A stretch of 10,394 nt of DNA from NCBI GenBank assembly GCA_038065635.1, contig JBBTQP010000085.1, positions 1-10,394 on the forward strand, written 5' to 3'. The position numbers and the translations under genes were made by a program. This stretch comes from JAHJFW01 sp038065635 (lineage in GTDB: Bacteria; Patescibacteriota; Patescibacteriia; 2-12-FULL-60-25). This document shows positions 6,641 to 10,394 of this stretch, one piece after another (position 1 is the stretch's first letter; each line of letters opens with the position of its first letter). The notes below the pieces were generated by a model that searched no databases, was not told the DNA's origin, and saw only the letters and a list, made by a program, of their open reading frames with translations.

Positions 6641-8035
6641 TTAGAATCCGAATTCTTTTGGAACCATGAGTTCCGGTCCGGTTTGCGACGGCTTGGTGAT
6701 GAAGAACGACCCTATATCTTCACCGGTGCCGGCGGCATCCGCGAAACTCTGTTCAAGATCCGCCAACGAGCTGATCACATCTTCCCATTCATCGCTTCCG
6801 ACTTTGAAAGATTTCAGATTTGCGTATTGCGACTTCGCATCCGCAACTATCTGTTCGAGCTCCGAAGTATCTTTCTTTTGAAGTTTTAATTTCTTTATCA
6901 ACGACTCGTCTGCGCGAATACGTTGGTTGAACTGCGTGGCGTATAGTTTTGCATTTCGCGCCGCTTGAAGCTGATTGATCGCCGCGGTAACGTCATCGAA
7001 TTTTCCGAATACTTCGTCCTCCAACACGCCTTCGATGTCATCCATATTTCCTTCATTCGCCAGTGTTTGCACCTTGTCGCGAGCCGTTTTGATTTCCTGA
7101 ATCGCGGCGTCTCCTTCGGCGACGACATCAGCGGTATCGGCAGGAGGATTTTTCTTCGCTTTTACCCATAGACGTTCGATGTTTTTTAATTCGCGATTAA
7201 CGCGGGCTATCATCTGCGGCACTCGCGCCAACATTTCGAGTCGATTGCGACATTCGTTCAAAGTGTCAAAAATCTCCGGCATATCTTCCGCACCCGCTTC
7301 CTGCGCGGCATCCATATCTTCGGCGGCGTTAACGGCTGAAATTATTCCCTCGATTTGCTGCATCGCATCTGCACACTCTTGCGGGATATTAACTTTCTTT
7401 TTTGCGAATTTCTCAAAATCTTTCTTCATTCGTTTTACTCCTGTCGCGGCCTGTTTCATCCCACGCTTCATTTGAGTCAATCCTTGTTTTTCCATTTCCA
7501 ACCGTCGCTTTTCCATTTGCTCATCTTGTTTTTGGCGATCCTCGTCCGAAGGACCTTGATTTTGGTTGTTATTCCCCTGCATTTGACCCTGTTGCATGCC
7601 TTGTCCGCCGCCATCACCGTTCTTTTGATCAAATTTCACGCCATCAGAAGGCATTGAAAACGGCTGCATCTGATTCATTTGCGGCTGTTGCCCCTGTTGC
7701 TGATACGGCTTCGGCTGTTGATTTTGCTGAAAATCACCCCCCTGTTGAAAAGGTTGTGGCTGATTGTTCTGCTGAGGTTGCTGATACTGCTGAAAATCGT
7801 TCCCTTGCGGCTGAAAAGGCTGTGGATACTGGTTCGGTTGTACCTCCGGAGCCAGCTGTTGACTTGGCTGCGGTGGCGCGTTCGGTGCGGGTTCGGTTAT
7901 AACAGGAGTCGCCTCCTGCGCTCGAACGGCAGACAAGTTCGACAAAGCGGACATTGTGCCCGTCGATCCGATAATGATACCTAAAAAGCCGGCAAGAACT
8001 GCATGCAGGGCCTTTTGAGACAAGAAATAAATCAT
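6641..8035 (-). CDS. Secreted Gln/Pro-rich coiled-coil protein of unknown function
   Basis: I do not recognise a family. The 464-residue product has an N-terminal signal sequence (hydrophobic about 10-36, likely cleaved after AVRA at 36-39). Residues 40-165 form a low-complexity region dominated by Q, P, N and G with repeated PQPFQ and DFQQ-like motifs. Residues 165-440 are highly charged and almost certainly helical, with long coiled-coil-like stretches rich in K, E, A and M. The end (441-464) contains SFFITKPSQTGPEL and may be extended. Two cysteines (C221, C262) sit in similar E-C contexts and could form a disulfide. The layout resembles a flexible extracellular tether carrying a helical bundle, perhaps a wall- or surface-associated structural protein; that is inference. 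The ATG at 8035 follows the signal logic and a good promoter. It lacks a Shine-Dalgarno sequence. It is a single-gene unit, convergent with the plus-strand block. Confidence 0.85.
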   Translation of the reverse strand: MIYFLSQKALHAVLAGFLGIIIGSTGTMSALSNLSAVRAQEATPVITEPAPNAPPQPSQQLAPEVQPNQYPQPFQPQGNDFQQYQQPQQNNQPQPFQQGGDFQQNQQPKPYQQQGQQPQMNQMQPFSMPSDGVKFDQKNGDGGGQGMQQGQMQGNNNQNQGPSDEDRQKQDEQMEKRRLEMEKQGLTQMKRGMKQAATGVKRMKKDFEKFAKKKVNIPQECADAMQQIEGIISAVNAAEDMDAAQEAGAEDMPEIFDTLNECRNRLEMLARVPQMIARVNRELKNIERLWVKAKKNPPADTADVVAEGDAAIQEIKTARDKVQTLANEGNMDDIEGVLEDEVFGKFDDVTAAINQLQAARNAKLYATQFNQRIRADESLIKKLKLQKKDTSELEQIVADAKSQYANLKSFKVGSDEWEDVISSLADLEQSFADAAGTGEDIGSFFITKPSQTGPELMVPKEFGF

Positions 8036-8087
8036 ATTGTGTTTGTTTTTGTTTTATTTTCACCAAACTTTAACTCACATTGACTTA

Positions 8088-8116
8088 ATCATAGCACATT
8101 TTTCAACTTTTTGCAA
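8088..8116 (-). promoter_or_regulatory. Sigma70-type promoter of the Gln/Pro-rich protein gene
   Basis: On the minus strand, TTGCAA (8116-8111) is followed after 17 bases by TATGAT (8093-8088). The TG one base before the -10 box adds an extended -10 element. Transcription should start near 8081, giving a leader of about 45 nt that is A-rich and has no ribosome binding site. Spacing and both boxes are close to consensus. Confidence 0.7.
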
Positions 8117-8167
8117 GCCCCGAAAATAGAGCCACCGCATTCTAAACTCAATGCACCGCCTATTTTG

Positions 8168-8268
8168 TGTCATTCCGACAGAAGGTGCTCTGCGACGAGC
8201 GGAGGAATCCCTTTAAGCGCGGCATTAAGGGATTCCTCCGCTTCGCTGCTGCTTCGGTCGGAATGACA
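8168..8268. repeat. Imperfect ~100-bp inverted repeat (GTCATTCCGAC type)
   Basis: The ends are exact inverted copies: tgtcattccgac (8168-8179) pairs with gtcggaatgaca (8257-8268). An inner arm pairs gcggaggaatccc...ttaa (8199-8216) with ttaaggg...cctccgc (8225-8241), with one bulged base, around a short loop. The segment between the outer and inner arms is less well matched. It encodes nothing and sits between two minus-strand genes. Its GTCATT-CGA end resembles the GTCATTGCGAG repeat at the left edge of the window, so the two may be related repeat families. It may also end or stabilise the upstream transcript, although no T-run follows it. Confidence 0.85.
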
Positions 8269-8310
8269 ATGTAAGAGCTTGGTGCGTTGCTAACTTGAAT
8301 TGATCGGGAG

Positions 8311-10394
8311 TTAGAGGGGGTTATTCCCCGCATTTATATCTTCAGATGTTGTCGTCATTTCTGTAACAATCGGCGCATCCTGCGTGACCGGCGCCTCCGT
8401 CTGTACGGTGGTCTGCCCCGTCATCGGATCATACGTAGCCGACGTTCCATCCGAGAATGACATGTTATATCCATCAAGCGACGGCTCCGCTCTCCATGAG
8501 AACATAAGATCGAAATTTTCTTCCTGACTGATGACGATCGTAAACCCATGATCGTTGACGTTGATGAGTCCCCACTTGCCGGTCGGTATTCCGTATGGCG
8601 TGACGGTGATGAGCGGATAACTATTCAACGTCGGGAATGTCACGTTCACTTCTTTCGCGCCTGCCGCGATCTTCGCTAAACCCGCGCGCGGCGAAACTCC
8701 GGGAGTCGTATAAGAGTTGTACGTGACGTTTGAGATGGAATCACCCTGCTTGATAATCTCTCCACCGCGCCAGCCAGGTTGAACGAACACGCTTATCAAT
8801 CCCTCCTTCGGCGAGTCGTAAGATTCAAGCGCGATACCGACGACGGTTCCGGATTCCACGGCCTTCACCGCAACGCCCGGCTGACTCGACGGCGCGAGCT
8901 GATCTCCGGCCACGATTGCGCCGTTAACGGTAGAGACGCGAGTCGGCACGCGACCGGCAAGAGCGATCGGATACGTATCAGTGGCATGAGCTCCAGTGAT
9001 GAACCCCGGCTTCGTTGAAACGATACCAAGTACTGACTCGTCTTTCGTCGTCGAGCGTCTCACTTTTTCTTTGGCATTTGGATCGGTTACCACGATGTCT
9101 CCAGGAACGAGTTTTTCATCCGAAATAAATCGCTCCGCGTAATCATACGTTGTCTGCGTAGACCATCCGTCCGCGTTCGTCGCTATATAAGTTGATGACG
9201 GCGCGAGCGTGTCGTCCAAGAAAATATACGTAGATGTTGACGCTACGCCATAAGCTTTGCTGCCTAGATAGAGGCGGCCTCCGACGGAAAGATCTTTCGT
9301 AATTCCAACCGATCCGATATCGCTTATCGTCAATAGATTCGAACCGAAAGTTCCACGAACCGAGAAGAGCGACGATGACGCGCTTATGACATCGTTCACG
9401 AGAGTGAAGCTGGAAGATATCGCCGTACTTGATGCAGCATCCCACGCGGATCCGAGGAACGTGAGACTATTTGAATCGAACGTCGAGGTCGCGGCCGAGG
9501 CGGTGCCGAGAGAGATTAAATTGGTAGTGCTTGTACCCGCTTCAAATATTCCATCACCCGACCATTGCGGGTCGACGTACATCTGAATCATGCCGGTCGA
9601 AGTCGCAAGAGACTCCATCGCCTGACCTATAATCATACCCACGCCGATCGCCTTAACCGCATATCCGTTATCTCCAGCCATTAGTTTATCGCCGGCAGAA
9701 ATCATACCGTTCACGATACTCGCCTTCACCGGAAGTTGCCCGAGAAGACCGACTATCTTGTAATTTGGGTTACCTTCATGCGCACCGTCTTTACCGGCAT
9801 TTCCAAGAACTAACGGACGTTCAGAAATAACTCCTAAAACAAACTCACGATCGCCAGACATAGCTCGTTTCACTGAAGAGGCCGTCACTCCATTCATAGC
9901 AACAACTTCTCCAATTGAGATAGTAACATCGTCAGTTGGAAAATACTCAGCATAGTCACCGGGCGTACCAACTGTCCCATTATCAGCAAAAATCTGACCG
10001 TTACAACGAATGGAGACATTGCCTCCAGCAGAAGAGATTATCATTACTTTACCATTAGAAGAATTACAGCTTCTATAGCCAGCTATTGCTGCACCAAAAG
10101 TCGAACTAGTTCTATCGATCGCGAGCAACGCGGCATTCACGCCTGAATTGACGCCATTCACGAACAATCCGCCGGCACTTTTTACCGTTCCACCACCAAT
10201 GGTGAAATCATTGGAATCTGGTATATCTCCCAAGCCGGCGGAAGTACTCGTAACCAAGCCCACTACGCCTCTCATATTTGTCAGCGTTCCATCAGCGATC
10301 TTTAGAAACTGCCCTGCACCGGCTTGAACGTTTACATTATTATCAATCACATTAACAGTACTCAAGAACGTAGACGTCCCCGCGCCGCTGACTG
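8311..10394 (-). CDS. Surface/appendage-like protein with two DYAE domains, 5' end beyond the window
   Basis: The frame stays open from the TAA at 8311 to the right edge. The TTG at 10365 is a codon inside the gene, because nine more in-frame codons read VSGAGTSTF, typical of a repetitive stalk. At least 693 residues are present. Numbered from that TTG, two homologous modules occur at 137-270 (DYAEYF) and 408-534 (DYAERF). They share VLGxxSxxP, a Gly-x-hydrophobic-P motif, VNGxIxAGDxL and a VxPxW ending. They resemble the IMC/Peptidase G2-like C-terminal modules of phage appendage and CPR surface proteins, an assignment from memory. A beta-rich module follows (about 562-626, AGAKEVNVTFPT to MFSWRAE), then a Thr/Ser-rich tail. 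The region between the modules is S/T/G-rich stalk. A fibrous adhesin or phage-like fibre exposed outside the cell is the likely role. Self-cleavage is possible in the family but not shown here. Confidence 0.8.
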   Translation of the reverse strand, partial: VSGAGTSTFLSTVNVIDNNVNVQAGAGQFLKIADGTLTNMRGVVGLVTSTSAGLGDIPDSNDFTIGGGTVKSAGGLFVNGVNSGVNAALLAIDRTSSTFGAAIAGYRSCNSSNGKVMIISSAGGNVSIRCNGQIFADNGTVGTPGDYAEYFPTDDVTISIGEVVAMNGVTASSVKRAMSGDREFVLGVISERPLVLGNAGKDGAHEGNPNYKIVGLLGQLPVKASIVNGMISAGDKLMAGDNGYAVKAIGVGMIIGQAMESLATSTGMIQMYVDPQWSGDGIFEAGTSTTNLISLGTASAATSTFDSNSLTFLGSAWDAASSTAISSSFTLVNDVISASSSLFSVRGTFGSNLLTISDIGSVGITKDLSVGGRLYLGSKAYGVASTSTYIFLDDTLAPSSTYIATNADGWSTQTTYDYAERFISDEKLVPGDIVVTDPNAKEKVRRSTTKDESVLGIVSTKPGFITGAHATDTYPIALAGRVPTRVSTVNGAIVAGDQLAPSSQPGVAVKAVESGTVVGIALESYDSPKEGLISVFVQPGWRGGEIIKQGDSISNVTYNSYTTPGVSPRAGLAKIAAGAKEVNVTFPTLNSYPLITVTPYGIPTGKWGLINVNDHGFTIVISQEENFDLMFSWRAEPSLDGYNMSFSDGTSATYDPMTGQTTVQTEAPVTQDAPIVTEMTTTSEDINAGNNPL
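8764..9144 (-). other. DYAE domain, second copy
   Basis: Residues 408-534 counted from the TTG at 10365. It opens with YDYAERF and ends with VFVQPGWRGG. Aligned by eye with the first copy, it matches in DYAE, VLGIVSTKPG, the P-T/V-K/R stretch, STVNGAIVAGDQL, AVKAV and GxALES. It lacks a short insertion present in the first copy after the VLG-S-P motif. Confidence 0.75.
9556..9957 (-). other. DYAE domain, first copy
   Basis: Residues 137-270 counted from the TTG at 10365. It opens with DYAEYF and ends with MYVDPQWSG. It carries VLGVISERP, LPVKASIVNG, ISAGDKL, AVKAIG and GQAMESL, each matched in the second copy. A small insertion (about NAGKDGAHEGN) separates it from that copy. Much of its DNA is visibly poorer in G and C than the second copy. 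Confidence 0.75.

Noticed and set aside
7402..7902. 166-codon plus-strand open frame opposite the Gln-rich region
   Set aside because: Its composition mirrors the Q/P repeats of the opposite strand; the minus-strand frame has a signal peptide and a promoter, this one has neither.
8315..8327. Small ggggttattcccc hairpin at the stop codon of the surface protein gene
   Set aside because: The stem is only 4-5 bp and no T-run follows on the minus strand, so it is not supported as a terminator.
10363..10365. TTG as the start codon of the right-edge gene
   Set aside because: The frame continues without a stop to the window edge and reads the same Ser/Thr/Gly-rich stalk style, so the true start lies outside.

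Overview
The window is a stretch of about 10.4 kb from a draft genome; it holds a 100-N assembly gap. It carries five protein genes and several palindromic repeat elements, and no RNA genes or CRISPR array. The style suggests a Candidate Phyla Radiation (Patescibacteria) bacterium. Starts lack Shine-Dalgarno sequences, nearly every product is membrane-anchored or exported, and the gene at the right edge has the DYAE-repeat surface-protein form I associate with that group. TGA is used as a stop, so code 25 is not in use. The lineage is inference from gene style and cannot be fixed more precisely from here.

Layout, left to right. Bases 1-74 hold copies of a dispersed GTCATTGCGAG-type repeat. 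Then come three plus-strand genes. The first (75-734) is a four-helix membrane protein with a degenerate pterin carbinolamine dehydratase domain. The second (794-5578) is a very large alpha-2-macroglobulin-like protein that lacks the thioester motif and is interrupted by the gap. The third (5575-6558) overlaps the second by 4 nt and encodes an exported MEMO/AmmB-family protein whose N-terminal linker is built from palindromic repeat DNA. A heptamer palindrome and a bidirectional terminator close this block at 6558-6619.

Two minus-strand genes converge on that terminator. One (6641-8035) encodes a secreted Gln/Pro-rich coiled-coil protein of unknown function, with a good sigma70-type promoter at 8088-8116. 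The other (8311 to beyond 10394) is the 3' part of a large surface or appendage-like protein with two copies of a DYAE domain. A ~100-bp imperfect inverted repeat lies between them.

Taken together the block looks devoted to the cell envelope and exterior. The overlapping alpha-2-macroglobulin and exported MEMO-like genes are the best candidate for an uncharacterised functional pair. The most unusual DNA feature is a set of three elements, each made of three consecutive 7-bp quasi-palindromes; two of them lie in frame inside the MEMO-like gene.
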